Positions 1 to 11,354 of a DNA stretch of 64,000 bases are shown piece after piece. The position numbers and the translations under genes were made by a program. The notes beneath the pieces are model-generated. The model did not search any database, was not told the origin of the DNA, and saw only the letters and a program-made list of their open reading frames with translations. This stretch comes from Cyclaneusma minus (taxonomy: Eukaryota; Ascomycota; Leotiomycetes; Marthamycetales; Marthamycetaceae): contig JAKZHN010000050.1 of assembly GCA_037179335.1 (NCBI GenBank), positions 158,633 to 222,632 on the forward strand. Direction: 5' to 3'. Within the stretch, counting starts at the first letter, position 1, and each line of letters opens with the position of its first letter.

Positions 1-902
1 AATCATCCATCTCGAGTGCCTCCGTCCACACATGCTTGTGCAAATTCATCAACATATTCTCCTCAAGTGCGGTTTTGCGATAGTTGATGCCAATGCTGTA
101 GTAGTGGCGGTTGAGCCCGTGGATTAGGGCTTGGATGGAGGGTTTGTTGAGATGGCCGAGGTTGGAAGTGGATTGGCGCGGTTCTTGGCCGAGCATGAGG
201 GATTGGGGGTTGATGAGGCGGAAGGCGTCGATTACTACTTTGCCTTTGACGGATTGGATGGGGTCGACGACGACGGCGACGGCGCGGGGGGTGGATTGCT
301 CGAAGGATTGTTGCGTGTTGATGTCGACGGAGGAGAGCCAGCAGCCGAAACCGGGATGGGAGTGATACCATCCGACTACGCTCTCAGGTCTGTTCAGAAG
401 CAGTAATTAGCACGCCGTCATCTATTCCACAGTTGGTCGATAATTTGGCAGGTGATTCAAAATGTTGGTGAAGAGGTGAATTGGCGTATCTTACCGGCCC
501 GTTTGTCGAAGCATGTCCATCATCTTGACCTGGAACACAGGATCGACGGCTTCTACAGACACGCCGGTTCCACTCTGCGGCATGGCGAATACGTCGGTTA
601 CGCGGACGGTGAAGTCGTCGACGAATTCTCCCAGCATGAGACCCATGACTTCCATTGGCACGCCTGCGCGGCCGTGTCGTAGCATCTTCAACAGCGCCAG
701 GGACGAGATGTGGACGGTTTCGGAGTTGTCGATGAGACTCGTGTTATCCTGCATTTTTGCAGCGCATCAGCAGCTGATTCTTTCTGCCAGAGAGGCGAAA
801 TGGAGTGTGTGGGAGCTGAGGGTAGCTTACAGATCCGTGGGCGGCGCTGTTCATGCCGTTCAGACCGCCGGCCCTGGCCAGCATGCTGTTTAATCGATCC
901 AT
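1..902 (-). CDS. RPN11: 26S proteasome lid deubiquitinase Rpn11, 3'-truncated by the window edge
   Basis: Rpn11 is the JAMM zinc metalloprotease of the 19S lid that removes ubiquitin chains from substrates committed to the 26S proteasome. Exons read on the minus strand: 902-831, 748-495 and 389-1, with introns of 82 and 105 bp (GTAAGC..CAG and GTAAG..CAG) and the frame kept across both. The product starts MDRLNSMLARAGG, continues with HISSLALLKMLRHGRAG and VPMEVMGLMLGEFVDDFTV, and reaches the catalytic JAMM motif HSHPGFGCWLSSVD (H-x-H-x7-S-x2-D, all zinc and catalytic residues present) just after intron 2. About 238 residues are visible; the remaining roughly 90-100 lie beyond position 1. The start is the only ATG giving the conserved N-terminus. 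It is transcribed away from the histone deacetylase gene at 1586, so the two share a 683-bp promoter. The family assignment is very secure. Confidence 0.96.
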
Positions 903-1585
903 CGTGAAAAGGCTTTTCGATGCTAGATATGGAGAGGCCGTATGCAGAGGACGAAGGAATTCGGGAGGAGTGTATTTTGATTGTCGCGTGGGCAAACACT
1001 TGAGAGGTCGAGGGTCAGGTGTTTGGCGCAGCTTGAGAGCTGCAAGGCGAATGTCATCAAAGCTCCATGAGGCTCCAACGCGAGTCGCGCTCGGGCCTTG
1101 CCGTGCACGTGACCTCAGCCTTGCACTTAAGTGGGAGATCTTCATGGTGGACATGCCCCCAGCCGTCAAACACAACTGGACCTGTCGCCGTGGAATATGG
1201 TCTCGCGATAGCCACGAGTGTCGCTCAGTGAGGCATCCTGTCATTTCCTCGGGTCATTTACCGAATTCTGAAAAATACTAGCTTCGATTTTTGCCCATTG
1301 TCAATTCCTCGTGAAGGGGCTCACAAACGCAAGGCTGAGGTACAATAGCGCGCTGGCTCCCGCTCTAAACCCTCGACCGCTATCCAAACTTCTTCTCCTT
1401 CCACTCAATTTCCCAATCTCTCCCATCTCTTCTCTATAAGACACGACCACTCTTCTGATTCTTCACCATCTTCTGCCTCCCGCTTTCTTCATTTCACATA
1501 CAGAACCAGCCACATAGGGATCATAGGTACAGACGCAACCCAAACTCCCGGCATCGTGTCTCATCTTCACCCACAATCCGCAATC
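903..1585. promoter_or_regulatory. Divergent promoter between RPN11 and the histone deacetylase gene
   Basis: These 683 bp separate two start codons that face away from each other, so regulatory signals for both genes must lie here. A CACGTG E-box-like site is near 1106, and CT-rich tracts typical of fungal core promoters occur at about 1380-1500, just before the deacetylase ATG. I see no convincing coding sequence; the overlapping reading frames look like chance. Confidence 0.55.
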
Positions 1586-3790
1586 ATGGGTTCTTCTCCA
1601 CCCGTCGATTTTATGCCCCCGAGCGTCTCTTCCAACAGGAAGAAGGTCGCCTACTTCTACGACTCTGACATTGGAAACTTTGCCTATGGTTCTCTTCATC
1701 CAATGAAGCCTCACCGCATTCGTCTCGCCCATTCTCTCGTCATGAACTACGACCTGTACACGAAGATGGAGATCTTTGTAAGTTCACCTTTCGCTACATG
1801 TCTTCTGTGCTGCTCTCGATTTTGCCTGCCACAGATGATGCAAATCGCAAGACGATATCCAAAGCACATTGCATTTTCTGACCAAACCAACAGCGAGCGA
1901 AGCCAGCTACGAAGAACGAGATGACCCAATTCCACAGTGACGAGTACATCGAGTTCTTGAGCAAGATCAACCCCGACAATGCCGATGCCCTCCCGAAAGA
2001 ACAGCAAAAGTTCAGCGTCCTCGACGACTGCCCTGCTTTCGATGGTCTCTTTGATTTCTGTGGCATCAGTGCCGGTGGCAGCATGGAAGGTGCCGCTCGT
2101 TTGAACCGAGGCAAATGCGACATCGCAATCAACTGGGCTGGTGGTCTTCATCACGCCAAGAAGAACGAAGCCTCCGGTTTCTGCTACGTGAATGGTATGT
2201 CATACTTACTCATTCTAGAATCCCAACTAATTTCTCTTAGATATCGTACTTGGCATCATTGAGCTTTTGCGTTTCAAACAGCGAGTACTTTACATCGACA
2301 TCGATGTCCACCATGGCGATGGAGTCGAGGAAGCTTTTTACACCACTGACCGTGTCATGACCTGCTCGTTCCACAAGTATGGCGAGTTCTTCCCCGGTAC
2401 TGGTGAGCTACGCGACATTGGTGTTGGCCAAGGCAAGAATTACGCTGTCAACTTTCCACTCCGCGACGGCATCGACGATGCATCCTACAAAGACATCTTC
2501 GAGCCTGTCATCTCGGCCGTCATGCAATACTATCGCCCTGAAGCCGTCGTCCTCCAATGTGGTGGTGATAGTTTATCGGGTGACAGGCTTGGATGCTTTA
2601 ATTTGAGTATGCGAGGCCACGCCAACTGCGTCAAGTTCGTCAAGTCCTTCAATATCCCCACCATGATTCTCGGTGGCGGAGGCTACACGATGCGAAATGT
2701 TGCACGCACCTGGGCCTTTGAGACTGGTGTTCTTGTTGGCCAGGAAGACAAGATGAGTCAGGCACTGCCATACAACGAGTACTACGAATACTACGGACCA
2801 GACTACGAGCTCGACGTTCGCCCATCTAACACAACCAACCACAACACTCCCGAATACCTCCAAAAAATCAAGATCCAAGTCATCGAGAATCTTAAGAAGA
2901 CCGCCCATGCCCCCTCAGTCCAAATGCAAGATGTCCCCCGCGAGACCCTGGCCACCACCGAGGCAGAAGACAAAGAGCTCGACGACCTTGACGAAGATGA
3001 GAACCCAGACGTTCGCATGACCAAACGCCGCTGGGAACAGCGAACCACTCAAGACACCGAACTGTACGAAAGCGAAGACGAGGAACAAAACCGAGAGCAC
3101 GGCATCAAGAAGCAGCCGCAAAAGAAGCGCAAGAGGAATATCATGGATGACTTCAAGGGCACCACGGATCCTGACGTTGCAATGACCGACAGTGATCAGG
3201 CACCACAGATGCCTGCGCTCACCGGTGAGAACAAAACTGCTGCTATAGCGGAGGCGAATGCTGAAGTCGGCGCGGATTTGATGAAGAGGAAGGCTCTTGG
3301 TCTGGGAGTGGCGGCGGAAGGCGAAGCGGGCCCGTCGAATGCTGCTTCGAGGGACGAGTCGCCTGATCGCGTGATGACCGATTTTGGAGCTGAGCCTGGC
3401 AGCAAGAAGCTGGATTTCGTGGGGCACGTCCAACAGCAACAGCTGGGGGATGGTGCTGCACCAAAGCAAGCACCGAAAGCGTCTGCCCCTGCCCCTGCAC
3501 CAGCGCCAGCCACTAAGTCGTCGCCGCCTGAGACTCGAAGAGCTGATGAGACTGCCAAGACTGCTATCCCACCTGGGCGTCTTACGCCACCTCTGCCAGA
3601 AACGGAGGAAGAGGCTTTCGAAGAGCTGGTCAAGGAGGCTGAGGAGGAAGCAGAGATGGAGGTTGCCATTGATCTGGAGGCTCAGAATGCCAGTTTCGAG
3701 GAGATGATGGATATTGAGAGGGAGAAGAAGGATGGGAAGCATGTGCAGGCGGAACGCGATACGGAGCTTGCTAAGGAGTCCCAGGCTTGA
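1586..3790 (+). CDS. rpdA: Class I histone deacetylase, Rpd3 type
   Basis: Zinc-dependent lysine deacetylase, the catalytic subunit of Rpd3/Sin3-type corepressor complexes in the nucleus. Exons 1586-1777, 1894-2194 and 2241-3790, with introns of 116 and 46 bp and frames that join exactly, give 680 residues. The catalytic domain fills roughly residues 20-400: RKKVAYFYDSDIGN, MKPHRIRLAHSLVMNY, GGSMEGAARLNRGKCD, the active-site GGLHHAKKNEASGFCYVND, zinc-binding DIDVHHGDGVEE, GGDSLSGDRLG and GGGGYTMRNVARTW. All catalytic and metal ligands look intact. The C-terminal tail of about 280 residues is much longer than in yeast Rpd3 and is acidic and low-complexity (Ala/Pro repeats near 3480-3520, Glu-rich near 3600-3700). 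A long charged tail is known in filamentous-ascomycete RpdA, which is why I use that symbol; the orthology is inferred from domain order and tail. Confidence 0.95.
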
Positions 3791-4493
3791 TGGGATGAGG
3801 ACGATGTATCACGGGGGGCGTTGATGACTGAGGATGCTGAGGTCGATGGTCGCTACTTCGTTTGCTTTGCTTGCTGGCGCTACCGGATGGATCATCAGGA
3901 CACTGGCGCTTTCTGGTTCGACACTGGATCTGAAAAGCGTGAAGCATGGCGTTGGGTGGAGGGTGATCCAGATGCGCTTCTCGCAAGCTTTCTTGTACGA
4001 TATGTAGATCGAAACGATGAATACCCCAAGTCTCTCGATGTTGAAGCGTGGTGTTGTGAGGTGTCCTGAGCCTAACCAGCCGTGAGACCTGTCCCTACTC
4101 TCAAATAAACGTGACCCAATTTATACCTCTTCTTCGGAATATCTCAAGTTCTTAGAATGTCCCAGGTTCTTCGGAGTATCCCAAGTTCTTCGGAATATTC
4201 AAAAACCGGAGATCAGAGCAATTATATTCCAAGAATTACTCCAAGTCTGCCCAAAGAAACTCATTAAACGTCCACGTTGCTCGCGATCATCATCCTGAGG
4301 GCCAAGCACGTGCCACCGCAACAGCCCGGAGCGGAACAACCCGTCGCGCCGGCCCCAAAAAAACGATTAGTGCTAAGCGAATCCCACACACTGGAGCTTG
4401 AAAATTCGCGACAACGACTCCACGACAACTACGACCAGCAACTCAGCACCCAACCTCTTTGTCCCGAAACCGTGATCCCTCAACACCGTCGCA
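3791..4493. other. Intergenic region between the deacetylase and RPL23
   Basis: About 700 bp without a supported gene. It should hold the deacetylase 3' UTR and terminator and the RPL23 promoter. A short tandem repeat lies at 4130-4204 and further degenerate TTCCAAG words at about 4225-4250. A CACGTG site is at about 4308. The open frame at 3821-4069 has no recognisable features. Confidence 0.5.
4130..4204. repeat. 19-bp tandem repeat, four units
   Basis: Four imperfect copies of the 19-bp unit TTCTTCGGAATATCTCAAG stand head to tail, starting at about 4130, 4149, 4167 and 4186; the second is 18 bp. The GGAATATnCCAAGT core also recurs with a 19-20 bp period inside the TIR elements at 32149-32316 and 47224-47457. 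No flanking terminal inverted repeat is visible here. Confidence 0.75.
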
Positions 4494-5874
4494 ATGGCAA
4501 AGATCTCGTGAGTTTTGCCCTTCTTTTCGAGCTGTTTGGGCTTGGCATGCGCTGGAATCGAGTCCCGCGCTACATGGCCGAATTTTGGACTTTGCGCGTG
4601 GGACGCAAATTGTGGTCATGTAGCGCGGGATGGATTGCGTGCAATTGTTGAAGCTGCTGAGCGAGGTGACTGACGTTTTTTGGTCTGCAGCCGTGGTGCC
4701 CCTGGTGGCAAGCTCAAGATGACCCTCGGTCTTCCAGTGTACGTTTTTCCTCGAATGCCCCGAACCTCGAATATCGCGCCTCTCATTCGCCCCCTGCGGT
4801 CTATCAACAATCAACATCCAGCACTCGACTACGATCAACAACACAATGAATGGGAAGCTGGAACGCAAAGCTAACACATTCCCCAAAACAGTGGAGCAGT
4901 GATGAACTGCTGCGACAACAGCGGTGCCCGCAACCTGTACATTATCAGCGTCAAGGGTATCGGAGCACGCCTGAACCGCCTGCCTGCCGGAGGTGTCGGC
5001 GACATGGTCATGGCTACCGTCAAGAAGGGAAAGCCTGAGTTGAGGAAGAAGGTCATGCCTGCCGTCATTGTGCGCCAGAGCAAGCCGTGGAGGAGAACTG
5101 ATGGTGTGTTCTTGTACTTCGAGGACAATGCTGGTGTGGTGAGTTTGAGTTTTTCATTTTCTGGTTTGTGCTGTGAAGCTTGGTGGGATGGATGGTGGGA
5201 TGCTCTTGGGAGATGCAGAGGGTTTGAGAGGAAAGGAAGAGGAAGAGCTGGGAATCAGGGAATGGGTGGCACAGCTACGATTCGAAGAGGTCGAATACTG
5301 GACGACTACGGATGCGATTGGAGATGCGACACGCCTGAATGACTACGACACGAACGAACGAGCTCATAATCGGATGAACGAAATTGCTGCAGCACATCCT
5401 CTGCAATCCTAAGCACGACAAGCTCTGGCTCCAGCTCCTCCAGCCCGATGAACGAACCCCAGCGATGCCACACCCTCTACCTCGTCCACCTCGGCATCCA
5501 GCACCAGCGCCGCAGCCATCCCGAAAGACCGATTCGAAAACGATCAAGGACGCCGAACTGACACGACACACCCCAATGCGTTGCTCCGCTTCGAAACCAA
5601 ACCCTGGACGCTTTTCACCAGACGAATACTGCATATACACAGCAACTTTCCAGATACAGAAGCTAACGTTCCATCTTCACACAGATCGTCAACCCCAAGG
5701 GAGAGATGAAGGGATCCGCCATCACCGGCCCCGTCGGAAAGGAAGCCGCTGAGCTCTGGCCTGTAAGTTTTCTTCCTCCCTCCTTGTTGTTCTGTATGTG
5801 TGTGAGTGTGTTGCGCCTGTGCTAATCATTCTTTCAAACAGCGTATTGCCAGCAACTCTGGTGTCGTCATGTAA
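4494..5874 (+). CDS. RPL23: 60S ribosomal protein uL14 (L23)
   Basis: Universal large-subunit protein uL14, located at the subunit interface near the GTPase-factor site. Five exons are read: 4494-4507, 4691-4738, 4892-5138, 5685-5762 and 5842-5874, giving 139 residues, the expected family length. The first coding exon is only 14 nt (MAKIS), a common layout in fungal ribosomal-protein genes. Family blocks are unmistakable: GAVMNCCDNSGARNLYI, GIGARLNRLPAGGVGDMVM, TVKKGKPELRKKVMPAVIV, FLYFEDNAGV, NPKGEMKGSAITGPVGKE, and the C-terminus RIASNSGVVM. Intron 3 (5139-5684) is 546 bp, several times longer than any other intron in the window. I looked in it for C/D-box snoRNA signals and found none that I trust. 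Confidence 0.97.
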
Positions 5875-7022
5875 AGGGGTTTTCTCGAATTTCGGGGTTC
5901 GCGGTTTGGGCTTGCTTTTCTGATCTCGCATCATGGGTTCGTTAGCGAATGATACATGAGCCAAATGAAGAGGAATCACCAAAACTGAATGCAGCTTGCG
6001 GCTTTCTTGCAAGACAGCCGACAAAGGCTTCTGTTCAAGATAAGGTTTTGTGTGATGTGTGATGTGTGATGTGTGATGCGAGATGCGATGCGCGTGGTGA
6101 GTGTGATTGGAAGGGGTTGACGCGTGGTGCTGTCTTGTGAGTCTGGTGATGCCGTTTTGATCTTGGTCACTGGAAACAGGTACAGATCATATGAAACAGG
6201 AAATATCACTTGGGAGAGGTCAGGTTCGTCGGCATGTTTCCAGGTGACTGGACACAAACTCGGCCACTCGAAACACTCGAAACGACTCTGGTAAAGTCAA
6301 TCGGGAACAGCTCGAGCAATCAGGCATCGCGCTGACATAAAACGAGTCCTCTGCTTCGATGAAGAGCCCGCAATGCAGGTCTGTTTGAGTCAGGTAAAGG
6401 CAGGTCGTGGAAAGGGGTCGCTGGCTATAGAGACGTTTCCTCGTCTCCATCCGCTTTGCTTCATTCGCGCCCCCACTCCATCTTCTCTTCCGCGACATAG
6501 TCTTCCGCTCGCAGAGACATCTTCACCATCGGCGACCATGGTCCATGGCGAAAATGGACAGAGCCAAACAGTATATCACACATCTCCAGTCTGCAAGTCT
6601 CAGACGCGTGATTTTCTTCCACACGGGGCGGCTGCTGCAGGTGGGTGGCGGCGGATCTCTATTTGTTACCAAGGCCTCCCAAGGTGTTGTACCCTGGGGG
6701 GGCCAGGAAATATGGGGCTGTGGTCGCAAAGTAGAAAGGGGGTCATGGAAAAGACGCCTGCTATAGGAAGTTGGGAACGGGCCGGATTCACTGCCTATTC
6801 CCCCGCCCTGCTATATACTGCATATTGCATCGTTTCTTTTTAATTTTCTTTACTTCATACTCGAGGTTTTCGGTACACCTGATGCGCGGAAATGGCAAAA
6901 GGTCGCGAGGGCCAAGTCTCTGGCAAACTTTCACTATTCTCTACAGGCTAGCGTCGGCCTTCCGCTCTTGGACAGGTTGTATACTTGCCGGCAATGCCAG
7001 GGCTGTGGCAGCGTAACCTATT
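5875..7022. other. Intergenic region downstream of RPL23
   Basis: About 1.1 kb with no supported gene. It should contain the RPL23 3' UTR. A 7-bp microsatellite lies at 6049-6092. Overlapping short frames at 6373-6843 and 6545-6766 show no domain or conserved composition. Confidence 0.5.
6049..6092. repeat. TGTGATG microsatellite
   Basis: Four perfect 7-bp TGTGATG units, followed by degenerate GATGCGA units, about 44 bp in all and some 180 bp after the RPL23 stop codon. Confidence 0.8.
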
Positions 7023-7935
7023 AGCGCGCGAAGTTTGAGCGGAACGAAGCTCAAGAACTACCAGATCCAGGGCACTGCTTGGATGATCACACGATTGCAG
7101 GAGAGTCACTTCTACGCGGCTGTTCTCTGCGATGATATGGGAATGGGAAAAACAGTGCAAATCCCAACTACCTTCGCAGCACAGCTCTACCAATCTTCCC
7201 TCGCCAACCCTGCTTTTGTTGCCGAGGCCGCCCACTACGGTGTTACAGTTCAACAGCTTTATGGGCTTCGCCAAGGCCAGCAGCAGTGTAGGCGCATGCG
7301 CCATCTACAAGACGTCAATTGGCAAATGACTGGTGTCCTCGCCACCATTGCGAAAGCCGTACTCGACAACCGTTCCAATAAAGCCTTGTCGGAGTCGAAA
7401 TGGCCAAGAGAATGGCCAGACAAACCTATCCTGGTTGTTACAATAGCTCCGCTCGTCGACGCTATCTACGCAAATATCCAACACGACCTTGACCGTAAAA
7501 TGTTCATCCTCACCAAATGCAAAATACAACAGTGACAAGAAGGACAAACTCTCCAATTCTATTCGAGGATGCTTCCTTCCTCGCAGCAAGATTAGCATAC
7601 GTTTCCGCCTCCGGTGGCAAACCAAGTTCCCGCATGCCGAAGTTGCGTCCGATAGCGTGGATTAGCGTCTAGATATGCAGAAGGTATACAATATCATGAT
7701 CATTGCAGCCTCAGAATGAGCGCTAACTGAATTGTTGTAGGTAACATCGAATCCGGTCTCTTGCCCTCCAAGACCGAGGACCTCACTACTTACACGTCTG
7801 ACCGAGCAAGGGTACTTATATACCATCGGCTTGAAGAGAAAGCTCGCTGGTTGGGCAAGGTCGCCCTTCAAGATGTCATGGACCGGCGAGCGTCGGTGCC
7901 AAGACGACGCCATGGCGACTGACTTTACGGAGCTC
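7023..7935 (+). pseudogene. Decayed SNF2-family helicase/ATPase fragment
   Basis: The frame at 7035-7535 has no ATG at its start but begins LKNYQIQGTAWMITRLQES and CDDMGMGKTVQ, matching the Q-motif-like LxxYQxxGxxWM and the Walker A (DDMGxGKT) of SNF2/Swi2 DNA translocases. A later IAPLV block resembles motif Ia (CPxSLV). After the stop at 7535 the reading continues broken. An intron-like segment 7684-7740 has donor GTATAC, branch site GCTAAC and acceptor TAG; after it a frame reads RVLIYHRLEEKARWLGKV before stopping at about 7920. No helicase C-terminal domain can be followed. The intact Walker A beside stops and lost frames points to a recent relic of a longer gene. It could instead be a badly sequenced functional gene, but too much is missing. 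Confidence 0.6.
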
Positions 7936-9523
7936 CCATATGACATGCGGATGTGAACTGATATCGACTGGAACTTGCGGTCCAGCTGGGGTCTGCCCCC
8001 CCTTCTTTCTTCGGCAATAAGGCATTCCAGCTTGAGCTGGCAGATTTTCAGTCGGATGCTAGAGCGACAGAGCACAAAGTCTTCCGATTTATCGACCCCA
8101 GGTTTGAGATGGAGCGAGATTATGTCGAATTAGGACGAGCCATAGGAGGTCATGCACTATCCCTGGGGGTGTTCCGAGCGTATCCAAGCGAAACAACCAG
8201 GTTTCCAACCTCCAAGTCCCGCAAGCTGTACTTGCTCTGAGTACGGTTTTTGTGGACCACAACGGACTTCTGCGGTACTGGGTGTCAGAATGACCCCCTA
8301 TCCTGCTATGTACTGAAAATTCTGCTGTTTCATTTCCTTCTATTAATTCCTCTCCACCAGAGCTCCCACACCTCGTCAAAGAGCCCCTGAAGTGAATACT
8401 GTGGCAGCGACAAGAAATGCCGTTACCTACGCCTGGCAACCACAAGTTCCTCGACCGCTTCAAACATCGCTCTTCCTTTGGTCAGCGCGACGCATACTTG
8501 CTGCAAATTCTTCGACTTTTCGCACCCCGCTCTTCTCGCTACCTCGCGAGCGTACCGAGCCACTCTTCTTGGACCAGCGGAGCGTCGTCTGGCGGAACAC
8601 AATGAGTTCCAGAGGGGGGGCGAAGGGAACGATGATGGCGCCGGGGACCACCGTTGCCCAGGGCAGAAACGCGGGGAGTGTTCGGATGGGGATACTACGA
8701 TGGTCCACCATACCACACGAGCCCCTCCAGTTTTTGTTTGCAGAATCCACAAAGAACTCTGCAAAGGGTGCTCTCGATTCGCATCAAACAAGAATGAGAA
8801 TTGCACCAAGCGTGCTTCTGCGGAAAAGAGAGAGAAAGCACAAGCCCTGAAGCTCTAAGCTCGGGTTAAAAAGAAGAAAGAAAAGGCAGCCGCGAAGGCC
8901 GAGGCCAAGAATTTGCGCCGCCTGAGGAGAAAAAGAAGGCGGAGTGGAAGGTGGAGACAGGGGGACTAAGGGGCTCTAGCGCCAAGATTGGGAATGGCTT
9001 CAGCTCCCCACGCCAGCCATGGCTCCTTCTTCTCTAGTCATAATCATACGTATTATCTGAGCCCTGCCTCACAGCCTTTACGTGCCGTGATAGTAAGATT
9101 GAGTGAATTAGCTTCAAGGAAGGAAGCTGAGTTTTTGAAGGAATATGGCATGAGAAGAAACATTTGGGGCTAGCTAGTTACCTAGATACCAGTTCTGCTG
9201 GCGTGATGAGATCCGATCCTACCTTCAGCGCTCCGAAGACTTCCTTTTGATAGACGCGGTTGCCGTGTACACTTTGGGCGACTTCTTCTTGCTGAACTGC
9301 TCTTACTTCGAATCTCTGTCCGTACTGCTACGTGACTCACAAAAGCTGCATAAATAGTACTAGGGGCTCTCTTTAGAGCTCCTTTTCCTTTCCCAACCTA
9401 TCCGTTCACATACTCACCTGCCTGCGTATCGGTCTGCTCAAACCCTCCGGGACGGTCTTCGTAACACTACCGATCACATCTTCTTTACAACATCGTCGAT
9501 CACTTGCTACAGGCTTATTCAAC
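7936..9523. other. Gene-poor stretch with weak lysine-rich ORF remnants
   Basis: A frame at 8478-8858 ends in a cysteine-bearing segment (VFVCRIHKELCKGCSRF) followed by Lys/Glu/Arg-rich sequence; after a stop, the same frame continues basic (KKKKEKAAAKAEAK) to about 8968. The composition suggests the tail of a lost gene, possibly related to the SNF2-like relic upstream, but I cannot assign a family. Position 9350 has a TATA-like CATAAATAG about 170 bp before the small ORF at 9524. Confidence 0.35.
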
Positions 9524-9769
9524 ATGACTTGTGCGGATATATGTAGTTGTTACAAGCCTGCTACTATCTACGTGTTTGGGTGGCTAGCCGCAACTGCTAT
9601 TCTCTGTGGTATTTGCGAGGTCAACGAAATGTTAGCCAACCCGATAAAGGAGTCGCAGAAATGGAGAAGGGCGAAGAAGTCACAGAACTGGAGAAGCGCA
9701 AAGAAACGCACAAAGAATAAGCACAATGCTTCCAGTAATCTTCAGGCTGCCTTGACAGCCGGAGTATGA
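9524..9769 (+). CDS. Possible small single-pass membrane protein, 81 residues
   Basis: An ATG-started frame of 81 codons. Residues 1-30 hold four cysteines (MTCADICSCY and LCGIC) around a hydrophobic stretch, about residues 14-28 (IYVFGWLAATAILCG), that could span a membrane or act as a signal anchor. Residues 40-70 are strongly basic with two near-repeats, ESQKWRRAKK and KSQNWRSAKK. A TATA-like box lies about 170 bp upstream. Family unknown. A chance frame is possible because the surrounding DNA is gene-poor; the repeat of the QKWRRAKK motif and the signal-anchor layout are the only support. Confidence 0.3.
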   Translation: MTCADICSCYKPATIYVFGWLAATAILCGICEVNEMLANPIKESQKWRRAKKSQNWRSAKKRTKNKHNASSNLQAALTAGV

Positions 9770-10109
9770 CTTTCGATATTGCTACTTCCAAGCTCTCAAG
9801 AAACTTCCCGGCTATCCACCTATTATAAGCGGACTTCCTGAGAACCAACAGCTTCCCTCGTCTCCGCAAACTGCTACTGGAGCTATGAATGTTACGGCCA
9901 CGGGCTTACGGCTCGTCTGCGGACCGATTAGCGGTAGCGAACACGGGAGCTCCCAAATAGGCTAGCGTCCCGCTTAAAAGGTTAGCTCCATGCGAGATCG
10001 CGCCTTTGCTTGAAAGGGTTCCAGCTCCTAGGCCTTCTCAACCTTTCGATTTGATTATTCTTGTCCTACACCAGTCAATCGGTTCCGCGCGACCTCTCCT
10101 GACTTTGCG

Positions 10110-11354
10110 ATGAACATGAAGCGCAAAAATACCGATCTTGATATCCCAAATAAGTAAGTCATAGACGTTCTGCAGCCCCACTGCGCAGGCTTTATTGCAC
10201 CCTCCGGGAGTCAAGCTGACGCCGTATTTACAGGAGAAACCGCAACGCTGGCAATATCGACTTTCCCAATGGAGAATGGTCTGATCTGATCGTCACCTGT
10301 GGCGAGCATACCACGCTCAGGGTGCACAAAGTGGTCGTGTGTACCCAGTCCGTGTTCTTCAAAAAAGCCTGCCAACCTGGCACGCTTAAGGTAAGCCCCG
10401 GAACTCCTGTTTTTAACTCCCAATCCAGCTCCATTCTTCCACGCGCAAACTAATCATATCAAAGCAGGGCATGGAGCACAAAGTACACCTACCTCCCAAT
10501 TCCAGACAGTACGACCCCTACCTCGTCGCCTTGGCTTTGAAGTCTATGCATCACGACTACGAAGACTGGCATGCCGACCTCAAGAAAGGGGCTATCGATC
10601 GTGATGACCTCTGCCCGGATCCCATACCACGCCCAATGATACCCCCGGCGTCTCCACCTACGTCTGCAACAACAAGGATGATGGCACGTACAGCGTCATT
10701 GTCCGCAGCTTGACATCCATGCCGCCCATCGTCTATGGAATCTCACCCGCCGCACCCGGTGTTAATTCCCCCGCCGCTCCCGCTGTCAATCCCACTGTCA
10801 ACGAACTTATGATCCACTTGGGCAAACTCACGCGCAATCTCGTTGAGCCGAACCCAATGAAAGCCCTTCGTTATGCCGCTCCAAGCATCTACCCATATCC
10901 TCGGTGAATGCTTCGTTATGGACTGCTCCCACTTCATGTTATGGTTCGCCGAAGAGCTGAAGGAGATTCTGTCTCGCGTATTCTTCCCGTTCCCACTCGA
11001 GTTCCTCCACGGCTGGACGGATCTCACGAAGGCGAAAGCCCGCGAAGTGGTACCATATCTACCAGCGCTACATGAGCGAGCAGCAAGCCTCAATTGATGC
11101 CGACGCCGAGATCCTCGGAAAGAAGAAGACCGAACGCGATGCTGAGTTGGCCAAGAAGTCCATCCAGTTCGTGGACAACCGAGTTGCGCCCAAGCTGCCC
11201 ATGGACCGTAGCATGCGCAGCGAGCAGCAAGCCAAGACTTCGAGGCGGTCCCCCAGGTGGCCGCAGACTAAGGAATTGACAACAAAGTCGACTTGCCCGT
11301 TAAGAGCGGAGACTACGAATCTTCTGCCAGCACAGAATCCGCTTCGGTCACCGA
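10110..11354 (+). pseudogene. BTB/POZ-domain gene, frameshifted after the BTB core
   Basis: Exons 10110-10153, 10234-10390 and 10468-10713 splice cleanly (GTAAGT..CAG, GTAAGC..CAG) into 148 residues. Exon 2 codes the start of a BTB fold: WSDLIVTCGEHTTLRVHKVVV and CTQSVFFKKACQPGTLK. Exon 3 (HLPPNSRQYDPYLVALALKSM) parallels the same exon of the BTB genes at 11313 and 14041, and the introns fall at equivalent places. From about 10625 the protein-like signal leaves this frame: another frame reads NDTPGVSTYVCNNKDDGTYS until about 10905, then a third reads WFAEELKEILSRVFF, then MSEQQASIDADAEILGKKK until about 11280. Two or more frameshifts therefore break a protein of perhaps 370-400 residues. A truncated 148-residue BTB protein could still be made. 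BTB proteins usually dimerise or act as Cullin-3 adaptors; no partner domain is seen. Confidence 0.6.

Noticed and set aside
2915..3742. 275-codon minus-strand frame
   Set aside because: Shadow of the charged C-terminal tail of the histone deacetylase.
5374..5565. C/D-box snoRNA in RPL23 intron 3
   Set aside because: GATGAA and CTGA words exist but without proper RTGATGA box, spacing or closing stem.
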